Shown here: in pieces, positions 37,182-45,497 of the stretch | How positions within the stretch are numbered: the first letter of the stretch is position 1 | Layout: each line of letters begins with the position of its first letter | Origin: Candidatus Manganitrophus noduliformans | GTDB taxonomy: Bacteria; Nitrospirota; Nitrospiria; SBBL01; Manganitrophaceae | Reading direction: 5' to 3' | Assembly: GCF_012184425.1 (NCBI RefSeq) | Contig: NZ_VTOW01000001.1 | Location: 1,178,001 to 1,242,000 of the forward strand | DNA length: 64,000 nt | Translations under genes and position numbers: made by a program | Notes under the pieces: generated by a model | Told to the model about the DNA's origin: nothing | Databases searched by the model: none | What the model saw: the letters and a program-made list of their open reading frames with translations, nothing else

Positions 37182-37523
37182 ATGGAGCCGTTGACGGAGT
37201 TACAGGGAGAATTGAATCACGTCGCCTGTCCGCAGTGCCAAAAATCGAGATTTGATCTCTCTCTTCGATGCGAGCTGGGTCCCGGAGAGTGCCTTTACAC
37301 GGCGACCTGTCTTCACTGCGGTTACGCGTTCGAGGTCAGCACGGAGACAAGGGATCTTCGCAAGACGAACCCGGACCTTGAAAATCATCTTTCGAGCACG
37401 CGCTGCCCATATTGTGAAAAGGTGGGGGCGCACCTTCGGTTCCGATGTGATCTGGGCAAACGGGCCTGTCTCTACGTCGCCACTTGCAATCATTGTGGCG
37501 TGGTCTCTCATCAGTACCGTTGA
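37182..37523 (+). CDS. tandem zinc-ribbon protein
   Basis: A 113-residue protein made of two similar halves. The first has CPQCQKSRFDLSLRCELG and CLYTATCLHCGY; the second has CPYCEKVGAHLRFRCDLG and CLYVATCNHCGV. Each half carries CPxC and CxxCG pairs, so two zinc sites are expected. This is a clear internal duplication. A GGGAGGAAG site precedes the ATG. Function unknown. Confidence 0.75.
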   Translation: MEPLTELQGELNHVACPQCQKSRFDLSLRCELGPGECLYTATCLHCGYAFEVSTETRDLRKTNPDLENHLSSTRCPYCEKVGAHLRFRCDLGKRACLYVATCNHCGVVSHQYR

Positions 37524-37568
37524 TCAATCCCAAAAGGGTACTCTTTTTATAGAGCGATTTGATCTCCT

Positions 37569-37808
37569 ATGTTGAAAGGGGCAAAGGTGAATGAGAGAAA
37601 GAAACTGACCAAACGTGAAAAGGAAGTCCTTTGTCTCGTGGCGGAAGGGCATACAAACCGGCAGGTGGCTGAGCGGCTCGGAATTAAAATCAAAACAGTT
37701 GAAACCCATCGCGCGAACATCATGAATAAACTGGCCCTTCGTAATTTTGTTGAACTGGTGAAATACGCGATACGGAAAGGAATGATCAAGCTGGAGGAAG
37801 ACACCTAA
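37569..37808 (+). CDS. LuxR/GerE-type HTH protein (stand-alone)
   Basis: A 79-residue protein consisting of only the DNA-binding domain of NarL/FixJ-type regulators: LTKREKEVLCLVAEGHTNRQVAERLGIKIKTVETHRANIMNKL. There is no receiver domain. The ATG at 37569 or a GTG at 37587 could be the start. Single-domain members often act on their own or with a separate sensor. It follows the zinc-ribbon gene by 45 bases. Confidence 0.85.
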   Translation: MLKGAKVNERKKLTKREKEVLCLVAEGHTNRQVAERLGIKIKTVETHRANIMNKLALRNFVELVKYAIRKGMIKLEEDT

Positions 37809-38039
37809 ACCAAGATGAAAATCCGCGTTGCCCGGGGGCGACCAAAGCGGCCTTGACCGGCCTGAATCGCCGCCATTTCGGGGCAGACAGAGTCAGGAAA
37901 CGGGCTCTGATACCAGATGAAGTTCTCTTGACGAATTTAAAGTCATTGATTTCCCCTCACGATTCATTTGCCTGCTTAGACACAAAAATCCGAAATGGAT
38001 ATAAAATAGAAGAGGTACAACCCTATTGTTGAAGGAGCC

Positions 38040-38507
38040 ATGATGTCTTCGGAAAAACTCGTGTTATTGACGCGCCCTCATCCATTCATCGTGGCGCACA
38101 TGAAAGAATTCATCAATCGAATCGGTTATATGCCGAAACCGATTCAGACTCTCAGCGAACTGAAGCGCTTCTCTCCTATCAATGTAAAAGGGGCGGTGAT
38201 TTCAACGGCGGTGGATACAGAGATCGAGGAGTCCTACGAGCAGGTGTTTCAGGAAGTCAGAAGCGTGTTCCCGAAGCTGCCTATCCTCTTTGCGACCCTC
38301 GCGGATGCGGCGCAAATGGAGAAGGCGTTGAACAATCGCCTCTCCACGTCAGTACCGGGGATAAGAATTATTACAGTTCGTGAAATGAGTCCGTTGATAG
38401 CGGACTTGGGAACGCCGAATGTCATTCCTCTGCTTCATCTTGATGATATCAAAACGCTTGAGAGGGCAGCGAAGGTCGACCCATTGATCAAAGCGCATTT
38501 CAAATGA
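38040..38507 (+). CDS. hypothetical protein, possibly a degenerate receiver-like fold
   Basis: A 155-residue cytoplasmic protein with alternating strands and helices (KLVLLTRPHPFIVAHMKEFINRIG, VKGAVISTAVDTEI, LPILFATLADAAQMEKAL). The layout resembles a receiver fold, but the acidic phosphoacceptor pocket is absent. An AAGGAG ribosome site precedes the ATG. I do not recognise the family. It converges on arsC. Confidence 0.65.
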   Translation: MMSSEKLVLLTRPHPFIVAHMKEFINRIGYMPKPIQTLSELKRFSPINVKGAVISTAVDTEIEESYEQVFQEVRSVFPKLPILFATLADAAQMEKALNNRLSTSVPGIRIITVREMSPLIADLGTPNVIPLLHLDDIKTLERAAKVDPLIKAHFK

Positions 38508-38546
38508 GACCGGCCGGAGCGATTCCGATTCGCTCGAGCCGCAGAG

Positions 38547-38960
38547 TCATCCGAACATTCCCTCCAACCATTTCTTAATTTCATCCCTGATCCGTCTGAA
38601 GTCGGATAGACTTTCCGCGCCGGTCGATGGGGCGGGATCGTCAAAGGACTGATGGAGGATGACCTTCCCTCCCGGAAAGGAGGGACAGACCCCTTTCGCG
38701 CGATCGCAAACCGTCACGACATAATCGAATTTCATCCCCTGAAATTCATCAAGGTTTTTGGATCGGTGTTGGGAGAGATTGATCCCGACCTCCGCCATGA
38801 TCTGAATCGCGCGGGGATCGACGCGAGAGGGCGCGGTTCCCGCGCTGAACGCTTCATATCGGTCGCAGTAAAGAAAGTTCACCCACCCTTCCGCCATCTG
38901 AGAGCGGGCCGAGTTGTGTGTGCAGACGAACAATATCCGCTTCCGTTCTGACCGGGTCAT
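38547..38960 (-). CDS. arsC: arsenate reductase / low-molecular-weight phosphatase family
   Basis: A 137-residue protein with the P-loop CTHNSARS (residues 13-20), the DRAKGVCP segment near residue 86 and Cys residues at 85 and 91 in VTVCDRAKGVCPSFPGG. This is the thioredoxin-linked ArsC/LMW-PTP group, which reduces arsenate to arsenite. The ATG at 38960 overlaps the PiT gene by four bases. It is the last gene of the arsenic-type operon and would supply the arsenite substrate to the fusion enzyme upstream. Confidence 0.92.
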   Translation of the reverse strand: MTRSERKRILFVCTHNSARSQMAEGWVNFLYCDRYEAFSAGTAPSRVDPRAIQIMAEVGINLSQHRSKNLDEFQGMKFDYVVTVCDRAKGVCPSFPGGKVILHQSFDDPAPSTGAESLSDFRRIRDEIKKWLEGMFG

Positions 38961-40051
38961 AAAAAGGTCTCCAGTATGCCATAAAGCACCGCTCCCAGCA
39001 GCGCCGCCAAGGGAAGGGTGATTCCCCAGGAGAGAAGGATCTGACCGACCAATCTCCAATCGGTTCTGTTCCGGTGGAGAAGGCCGATGCCGAAGAGACT
39101 TCCGCAGGAGACATGGGTGGTCGAGACCGGCATTCCGACATGGGAGGCACCGGCGACGAGAAGTGCTGTGATCAGGTTGGCCGAGAACCCCTGAACCGGG
39201 TCCATCGGCGTGATTCGCTCCGAGAGGATCCGGGAGATGCGGCGCGCCCCCAGCATCCCTCCGACCGCCATCGCCAGGGCAATCCCTCCGATGGCCCATC
39301 CCTTCGTCGGCCCGAAGCCGATCCCCAGAAGGAGGGCGGCGATCTTCGGCGTGTCGTTCAATCCCCGCGAGAAGCTCATCAGCCCCGCCGACAGCCAGTG
39401 GATTCCGTTCAACGGAGTAAACCGATCCGCACCGGCGACCGATCGGCATTCCGCCGCCGTCCCGATCACGATCTCGGCCGGCGGCGCGGATTGTGACTGT
39501 GCAAGGGCCTGTTCCGAGACGATGACCGGCTCCCTGCGGACTAGGCAGATACAGCTTTCGGCGAAACGGCGAAGGGGCCGGAGAAAAGAGAAGAGCAACA
39601 GCGTCAGACCCAGGGAGAGAAGGGGGCTTACGAGGAGGGGGAGGACGATCCCCTTCCCGAGTGTCTCAATCCGAAGCGGCCCGATCCCGAACGCCGCAGC
39701 GCCCGTCCCGATGAGCGCGCCGGTCAGTGCGTGGGTGGTGGAGATCGGGGCGCCGATTCTGGAAGCAAACAGGACGGTTCCTCCCGAAGCGAGTCCGACC
39801 GTAAGGAGGAGATCGGGTCGGCCGATCTCCTCGGCGGGTAGAAGCCCATTTCCGTTAAAGAGAGCGATCAGTTTGGTGCCGATCTGCGCGGAGAGGAGCG
39901 CGCCGAAGAAGGTCCAGAAGGTTCCCCAGAGGATCGCAACGGTGTCGGAAGCCAATCCGCTCCCCCGCAGCGTCGCCACCCCTTTGGCGTTGTCGTTGGC
40001 ACCGTTGGCGAAGGCGAGCAGCAGAACCGTGATCCAGAGTGCTGTCGTCAT
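38957..40051 (-). CDS. pit: PiT-family inorganic phosphate transporter
   Basis: A 364-residue membrane protein with about ten helices. The two PiT repeats are visible: FANGANDNAKGVATL near residue 14, SRGLNDTPKIAALLL near residue 223, and GAPISTTHALTGALIG and GMPVSTTHVSCGSLFG in the two halves. The family imports phosphate, and arsenate is a well-known alternative substrate. In an operon with arsC and an arsenite methyltransferase fusion, arsenate import is a reasonable inference. Confidence 0.93.
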   Translation of the reverse strand: MTTALWITVLLLAFANGANDNAKGVATLRGSGLASDTVAILWGTFWTFFGALLSAQIGTKLIALFNGNGLLPAEEIGRPDLLLTVGLASGGTVLFASRIGAPISTTHALTGALIGTGAAAFGIGPLRIETLGKGIVLPLLVSPLLSLGLTLLLFSFLRPLRRFAESCICLVRREPVIVSEQALAQSQSAPPAEIVIGTAAECRSVAGADRFTPLNGIHWLSAGLMSFSRGLNDTPKIAALLLGIGFGPTKGWAIGGIALAMAVGGMLGARRISRILSERITPMDPVQGFSANLITALLVAGASHVGMPVSTTHVSCGSLFGIGLLHRNRTDWRLVGQILLSWGITLPLAALLGAVLYGILETFL

Positions 40052-40060
40052 ACGTCCCTC

Positions 40061-42559
40061 CTAGCAGCACTGTCCCGGAGGACAGCAGGTCTCTTCTTCA
40101 GCAGAGGCCGATATTGAAACGGTCTGATCGCCTCCTTTCCCCTCGATGACGGCGAACGATCCGGCATAAGGCGGCTGCTTGAGCTTGGCGGCGGTGTCGG
40201 TGCAGACCTCGACCGGCTGATTGCGCGGGAAGAGATGCCCCTCCTCGTCGATCACCGCCTGCATCGGCCCGAGATAGATCGCCTCCTGACCGACGTAGTT
40301 GCAACCGCGCTTCTTCTCGTACTTGAATCCGCGGATCACCACCGAGTAGAATCGGTATCCCTCCACCTCCTTCCAGAGGTTTTTCTTGATCACGGCCATC
40401 CCGTAGAATCCAGCCTCCTCCAGGCGGGAGAGATACTCCGCTTCGGTCAGCGCCCCGGAGACGCACTCTCCCCAAAGCCGGGGATTCGCCTTCATCCCCG
40501 GCGGCACCGGCCGCTCCGCGACGGTGTCGGAGACGACGATCCGGCCGAAATCTTTCAGGACCCGCCACATCTCGACGAAGACCTGCCTCTTGTCGGGGGA
40601 GAGGTTGATCACGCAGTTGGAGGTGATGACATCGGAGAACCGGTCGGGGAGGGGGATCTCTTCAAGGTAACCTTTTCGGAATTCGACGACGTCGTATCCG
40701 AGGTTCAGGGCGACCGTTTTGTTCGCCTCGCGGGCCTTCTCCAGCATCGCATCGGTCATATCGATCCCGACGACCTTTCCCTGCCGGCCGACCTTCTTGG
40801 CGGCGATGAAGCAGTCGATTCCGCCCCCCGATCCGAGATCGACCATCGTCTCCCCCGCAGCAATCCCGGCCAGGCCGACGGGGCTGCCGCAGCCGTAAGC
40901 GATCTCCAAGACCTCCTTCGGAATGTGGGAGGAATCTTCCTGCGGGTATCCTCCGGGACAGCAGAGGGCGGGTTGGGGTGTTTCCGCCGCGGCACCGTAG
41001 AAATCGCTGACCACCCGTCGCGAATGATCGAGATCAACCGATAAGACGCAGGCCGAGCGGGAGAGAGCGACTTCGAAACCGCCGATGGCCCGCGCGCCTT
41101 GATCCTGCGCTTCTTCCAACACCCCCTCCCCCATGGTGGCAAAGAGGATCGGGCGATCGTATCCGGAGGGGATCTTCTTCCGGCTTCGTTTTTCGGCATG
41201 GGAAAAGAGGGTCTGGATGATCCACTCCTCGTAGAATTCGGAGAAGGGATCTTCTCCCAGAAATCGGCCGCTGTAGAGGACACTGTGTTCAAGGTCCCCG
41301 CCGCCACAGAGATATTTGAGATAGCAATCTTTGCATCGCGCCTTCTTCTGAACGGTCGCGCTCCGAATCTGGCGGGCCACTTGTGATTCTCTCCAGATTG
41401 TCTCAAGCGGTTGATCGGAGAGGCTTCCCATCCGGAAGGGGGGGAGGCCGGCCAAGGCCGCGGAGGGATAGACTGCGCCGTCAGCATAAACGCAAAGCGA
41501 TTCGTAAGCGGCATTGGAGAGATCGCGCTTCACCCCCGGCCGCCCCAGTAGCCTGCTCTTGAGCGCATCGAGATTGTCGAATCGAATTCCGGCCTGCTCG
41601 GTGGCCGCTTCGACGTTCTGGAAGGCCGTCAGCAGCTCGGCATTCGAGGGGGAGGCCAGCGAGTCCGATCCGATCGACCTTCCCCGATGGTGGCTGAGGA
41701 GCAGATGGATATTTTTGATCCCGAGCGAGGCGGCGAGCGGAACCATCTCCGTAAGGAGCGTAACGTTTGAGCGAGTCACCACGGTCGTCAGCGTCGGCGA
41801 AAAGCCGATCCCGATCACCTCCTTGATCCCGTGCAGCGCGGCGTCGAACGTCCCCTTCCCCCGGATCGGGTCGTTCACCTCCGCCGTCGGACCGTCGAGA
41901 CTAACCTGGAGGGTGATTCGAGTCCGATCAAATTCAGACAGCCGTTTGAGTTTTTCTCCTCTGAGGAGCATCGCATTCGTCAGGATGATCAGCTCCGCTT
42001 CGCGGGTGATCCGCCCGATCAACTCGAAGAGGTCGGACCGTAGGAAAGGCTCGCCGCCGGTAATGTAAAATCGGCTCACCCCCAGGTCGCGCGCCTGATC
42101 GATCGTCCGGATCCAGAAGTCGGTTTCCGCTCCGGGGATCCCGCTCGGAGACGAGTTGACCAGGCAGTGGGCGCAGGAGAGATTGCAGGCATTGGTCACG
42201 TGGAGCCAGAGTTCGGAGAGACGGTCGAGTTCGAGGGCTTCGGGCCGGCCCGGATAGGGGGCGCGGACAAACGGGAGGGTGGAAAGAAAGCCGCTTCGGA
42301 GGGCATTCCCCAAAAAAGTATGGCAGTGAAGCCATCCCTTGGCCCAATCCACTTGAACGGTGCGGCAATAGTTGGAGACGATCTCGCCGAAGCTCCGTCT
42401 GCCGTCCAACTCGCCGATGATCCTTGCGCCGCGTTGATCGGTAATGATCCAGTGCGGCGCCTCCGGGTCGATCAGAAGGACCCGCTCGCCTCTTTCCACC
42501 TCGCGATAGATCGGTGCAAAAAGCCGGCTCGTTTCATGAAGAGATATCTCGTTCGACAC
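40061..42559 (-). CDS. PqqD-like / radical SAM-SPASM / arsenite methyltransferase fusion
   Basis: An 832-residue fusion. Residues about 5-95 look like a PqqD-type domain (LDGRRSFGEIV). Residues 115-330 form a radical SAM domain with C125-x3-C129-x2-C132 in ACNLSCAHC and the ITGGEPF strand. A SPASM-like part follows, with Cys at 356, 409, 412 and 418 (CKDCYLKYLCGGG). Residues about 530-745 are an ArsM-type methyltransferase: VDLGSGGGID, GIDMTDAML, SNCVINLSPDK and ECVSGALTE. The As-binding cysteines of known ArsM enzymes have counterparts at C533/C534, C557, C649 and C699. The protein ends with a Cys-rich TCCPPGQCC. It differs from separate ArsS/ArsM or ArsL/ArsM pairs. It is followed by pit and arsC nine bases later, so an arsenate-to-organoarsenical route is inferred. 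The product is unknown. Confidence 0.85.
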   Translation of the reverse strand: MSNEISLHETSRLFAPIYREVERGERVLLIDPEAPHWIITDQRGARIIGELDGRRSFGEIVSNYCRTVQVDWAKGWLHCHTFLGNALRSGFLSTLPFVRAPYPGRPEALELDRLSELWLHVTNACNLSCAHCLVNSSPSGIPGAETDFWIRTIDQARDLGVSRFYITGGEPFLRSDLFELIGRITREAELIILTNAMLLRGEKLKRLSEFDRTRITLQVSLDGPTAEVNDPIRGKGTFDAALHGIKEVIGIGFSPTLTTVVTRSNVTLLTEMVPLAASLGIKNIHLLLSHHRGRSIGSDSLASPSNAELLTAFQNVEAATEQAGIRFDNLDALKSRLLGRPGVKRDLSNAAYESLCVYADGAVYPSAALAGLPPFRMGSLSDQPLETIWRESQVARQIRSATVQKKARCKDCYLKYLCGGGDLEHSVLYSGRFLGEDPFSEFYEEWIIQTLFSHAEKRSRKKIPSGYDRPILFATMGEGVLEEAQDQGARAIGGFEVALSRSACVLSVDLDHSRRVVSDFYGAAAETPQPALCCPGGYPQEDSSHIPKEVLEIAYGCGSPVGLAGIAAGETMVDLGSGGGIDCFIAAKKVGRQGKVVGIDMTDAMLEKAREANKTVALNLGYDVVEFRKGYLEEIPLPDRFSDVITSNCVINLSPDKRQVFVEMWRVLKDFGRIVVSDTVAERPVPPGMKANPRLWGECVSGALTEAEYLSRLEEAGFYGMAVIKKNLWKEVEGYRFYSVVIRGFKYEKKRGCNYVGQEAIYLGPMQAVIDEEGHLFPRNQPVEVCTDTAAKLKQPPYAGSFAVIEGKGGDQTVSISASAEEETCCPPGQCC

Positions 42560-43044
42560 TAACCTTCCTCCTTATGGTTTTTTGGATTGATTCCATCATC
42601 ATAATTAGCAACCGACTGAAAACATGTAGTCTAGGCTACAATCTGGATCATTTGAACCGAAAGGGAAAGCATATCGTCTTTCAGTATAGCAGGCAGCCTT
42701 TGCCCATACGGATCTGACCTGGATCGCTCTGCCTCCATTATTATCTATTGTCCCGATCTCGGTCAGTCTCTGACTCCTTCCTTCATTTTTCGCTCCTCTA
42801 CGGATCTCCGGCACCTGAACCAAATGGTGAGACAGTTCTCTATTCACCTTATTCATCAAATCTTCACACCCAGTTTATCCGTTCTTCACATCGGCTTGCT
42901 AAAGCTATATCACAGCTTGGAAGAAACCAGATGCTTCCATGTTGGGAGAGGGCGATGGAATCGACGATTCTTTTCGAGATCGGCCTCCAATTTATAAAGA
43001 GATCTTTATATTGACGACACTTACATCGAAAAAGGAGGTGGAAA
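42560..43044. other. 485-base divergent non-coding region
   Basis: It separates the arsenic operon (-) from a secreted-protein gene (+). It contains the operator-like motif at 42625. A strong AAAGGAGGTGG ribosome site for the + strand gene is at its right end. No gene is supported here. Confidence 0.5.
42625..42640. promoter_or_regulatory. KGTA-N8-TACA motif, copy F
   Basis: TGTAGTCTAGGCTACA has outer five-base arms TGTAG/CTACA that pair perfectly. It lies 66 bases upstream of the radical SAM-ArsM fusion gene, a position typical of an operator. Confidence 0.55.
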
Positions 43045-44355
43045 ATGACCTACAGGAAGAGAGCAATTTTCTTTGCCCTCGCGATCGCGCTGCTGGTTTC
43101 AATGACGGCACAGGCGCGGGGAGAGCGGATCGAGGTTCATCAAACTGGAGTGGATGTTGATCTTGTCCCCGGCGCTGATCGAGGAACGGTGACGTACCGT
43201 CTCCATCGAGGGACGCTCGCCGAAAGCGGCCGGGAGGTGCTTTTCGTCATCACGGATGCAAGCGATCAAGACTTTGCAGACCGTTTCGGCGCCATCCGTG
43301 CGGATGCATTGGAGAAGACGCCTGAAGCCGCCCTTGAAGGCGCGGTTTTTCATGATTCCGGCGGGGGAGACGGCGAGTGGATTTTCTTTAACGATCCCGG
43401 CAAGGTCGCCCGTTTCGACGCCGATGGAACCGTTTTCCCTCCGATGGGTAACCCGAACTATTCCCCTTTGAAGAAGATCCGCTGGGGGGGGAGGACCGTC
43501 ATCGTCAACGCCCCGTTCATCAAATGGGGGGACGGGCCCGGGGAACAGCTTCTGATCGACCGCGGCGGATGCGATCCCCTGATTCGAAGCAATCCCCCTT
43601 CGCCGTTTTATTTGGGCGGCGGACCGTCGAATGCGCACTTTCCCTGTGAGAACGAAAAGCCGCTTGACAGGTATTCAGGGGGACAGGTGATCGATCTAGA
43701 TCTTTTCCGGATGACTGTATCAATGAAACTGCATCAAGGGACCTTTCGGTCTGATAAAGTTCCTTATTATACCGTCTTCGATGCTTCCGGGGTTCCGCCC
43801 GCCGGGTTCATGGGCGTCATTCATGCGCCGAAACTGGGAAACATCGGCCGATACGGGGAGAATGATGCGGTCGGAAGGATTGAACAGTTCGCAAACGGGG
43901 TTCCGCTTCCTTCAGGGGGTCCGGATCGCTTCCAGCCCGGGATCGCATCCTATCCGGGAGGGCGATCCAAAACCTATACGCCGATGTGGCATATCACCTT
44001 CCTGTTGTGGGATTGCAACGGCAACGGCGTCTTTTTCAGGCCCGACCGGAACGTGGGGGAAGGGGCGGTGCCGGTCGCTGGATCCGGTATCGCCGGTTTT
44101 GATCCGGCCGACCCGGCGACATTCGATCCGTTCGGCATGGACGACAAGGGGGTCCTCTGTCCTGACTTCGCCTCCCTGATGACATCGCGTCACACGGGCG
44201 CATCGGATGGAACCGTCTACTACGGTGATGAAGAGAAACTGATTGAAAAAGGCGTGCTGCTTAGAACCGAGGCGCCGCCCGGCTTGAGGCTCGACAGCCC
44301 ACTGCTGCCTCCGCTCATTGTGAACTGCCCCGTTCCGGTAACGGTGAGACGGTAG
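43045..44355 (+). CDS. secreted protein of unknown function
   Basis: A 436-residue protein with a signal peptide (about residues 1-24, cleavage near AQARG). The mature part is Gly/Asp/Pro-rich and probably beta-structured, for example VTYRLHRGTLAESGREVLFVITDASDQDF-type strands followed by turns. Four Cys residues lie in the second half and near residue 175 (GGCDPLI, HFPCENE, LWDCNGNG, LCPDFAS), allowing disulfides. I do not recognise the family. A strong AAAGGAGGTGG site precedes the ATG. Confidence 0.8.
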   Translation: MTYRKRAIFFALAIALLVSMTAQARGERIEVHQTGVDVDLVPGADRGTVTYRLHRGTLAESGREVLFVITDASDQDFADRFGAIRADALEKTPEAALEGAVFHDSGGGDGEWIFFNDPGKVARFDADGTVFPPMGNPNYSPLKKIRWGGRTVIVNAPFIKWGDGPGEQLLIDRGGCDPLIRSNPPSPFYLGGGPSNAHFPCENEKPLDRYSGGQVIDLDLFRMTVSMKLHQGTFRSDKVPYYTVFDASGVPPAGFMGVIHAPKLGNIGRYGENDAVGRIEQFANGVPLPSGGPDRFQPGIASYPGGRSKTYTPMWHITFLLWDCNGNGVFFRPDRNVGEGAVPVAGSGIAGFDPADPATFDPFGMDDKGVLCPDFASLMTSRHTGASDGTVYYGDEEKLIEKGVLLRTEAPPGLRLDSPLLPPLIVNCPVPVTVRR

Positions 44356-44362
44356 CAATCAA

Positions 44363-44399
44363 CCTGCGGGCCGGAGAGATCAATCCTCCGGCCCGCAGG
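44363..44399. terminator. strong bidirectional hairpin
   Basis: CCTGCGGGCCGGAG (44363-44376) pairs perfectly with CTCCGGCCCGCAGG (44386-44399) around a nine-base loop. It lies between the convergent ends of the secreted-protein gene and the histidine kinase gene. Confidence 0.75.
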
Positions 44400-44410
44400 C
44401 ATGCGAGCTA

Positions 44411-45496
44411 TTATTGATAAGAAGACGGTGGGACGGGAAGGGTGAACCAGATCTCTGTCTGTCCCGGCCGGCTCTCCGCGCCGACCGCGCCTCCGTGGGC
44501 TTCGACGATCTGTTTGACAATCGCCAATCCGATCCCGGCTCCTCCCGTTTGGCGGGAGCGCGATTTTTCACCACGATAGAAGCGTTCGAAGATGTAGGGA
44601 AGATCTTCCGGGGTGATCCCCGGTCCGCTGTTGGTCAGGACACATTTAACGGAGCTCGGCTCTCCGAACAGATCGATACGGGCCTCTCCCCTCTCGGGCG
44701 TGTAACGCAGGAGGTTCTCGATCAGATTTTGAACCACTTGGGCGATCAATGCCGAATCGGCATGGACAGGATGAGGGAACAAGTTGATCTTCAGGGCTAT
44801 CTTTTTCTCGTCAAAGCGCGGCCGCTCTCTAAGAAGAATGGAGAAAATCAGTTCTTGAAGATTGAATTCTTCATCGTCCAGAACCCGCGTGCCGGCGTCG
44901 ATTTGAGAAAGCCGGTAGAGGGAGTCGACCAGACGAACCAGCCGGAGAGTCTCTTCATGAAGAGAATTGATCATTTCTGGAGAAGGGATAATGAGGCGAT
45001 CCTGCAGTGCTTCGATCTGGCCACGGAGGTTATTTAGGGGGGTCCGGAGTTCATGGGCTACGTTTGCAACCAGGTTTCTTCGCATCGATTCGATGCTGGC
45101 CAGGCTATCTGCCATCTGATTGAAGGCATGCCCCAGTTCAGCGATCTCATCCTGAGTGACGACATGGACCCGCTCGGAGTAGTCTCCCTTCGCCAATTTC
45201 CGGGCAAGGATGTTCATTTGGGTGAGGGGGGCCATCATCTTCCTGGTGATAAAAACCTTAAGGATGGTCACCATTCCGATGCCGAGTCCGATGGTAATCA
45301 GGAGAGATCGATAAATAGCCCGCAGAAACGTGGCATGGAGGGCTTCAGGTTCGATGCCGTATGTATCCATCAGACGCATGAAGTAGTAGGCCCCGAAATA
45401 ACCGATCACCTGCCATGCCAGAAGAATGACCATCCCTCCACCCAGCAGGTGAATCGCAATGAGCTTTCCAAGGAGGCCGATTCTAGGCAGACGCAT
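44411..45496 (-). CDS. sensor histidine kinase (BaeS-like)
   Basis: A 361-residue kinase with two membrane segments (about residues 10-32 and 65-88), a HAMP domain, the phosphoacceptor motif VAHELRTPLNNLRG near residue 145, and N, G1 and G2 boxes (QNLIENLLRYTP, LTNSGPGI, GGAGIGLAIVKQIVEAHGG). The periplasmic loop is short. The ATG at 45496 follows the response regulator stop by one base; longer in-frame starts lie inside the regulator gene and lack support. It pairs with that regulator and probably senses envelope stress. Confidence 0.95.
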   Translation of the reverse strand: MRLPRIGLLGKLIAIHLLGGGMVILLAWQVIGYFGAYYFMRLMDTYGIEPEALHATFLRAIYRSLLITIGLGIGMVTILKVFITRKMMAPLTQMNILARKLAKGDYSERVHVVTQDEIAELGHAFNQMADSLASIESMRRNLVANVAHELRTPLNNLRGQIEALQDRLIIPSPEMINSLHEETLRLVRLVDSLYRLSQIDAGTRVLDDEEFNLQELIFSILLRERPRFDEKKIALKINLFPHPVHADSALIAQVVQNLIENLLRYTPERGEARIDLFGEPSSVKCVLTNSGPGITPEDLPYIFERFYRGEKSRSRQTGGAGIGLAIVKQIVEAHGGAVGAESRPGQTEIWFTLPVPPSSYQ

Positions 45497-45497
45497 C

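Noticed and set aside
38961-39449. N-terminal extension of arsC into the PiT gene
   Set aside because: The extension is out of frame with PiT, Arg/Gly-rich and absent from the family; the ATG at 38960 overlaps PiT by four bases as expected.
42748-43014. 88-residue + strand open frame in the divergent region after the arsenic operon
   Set aside because: Composition is rich in Ser, Leu and His without domain pattern, and there is no ribosome site.
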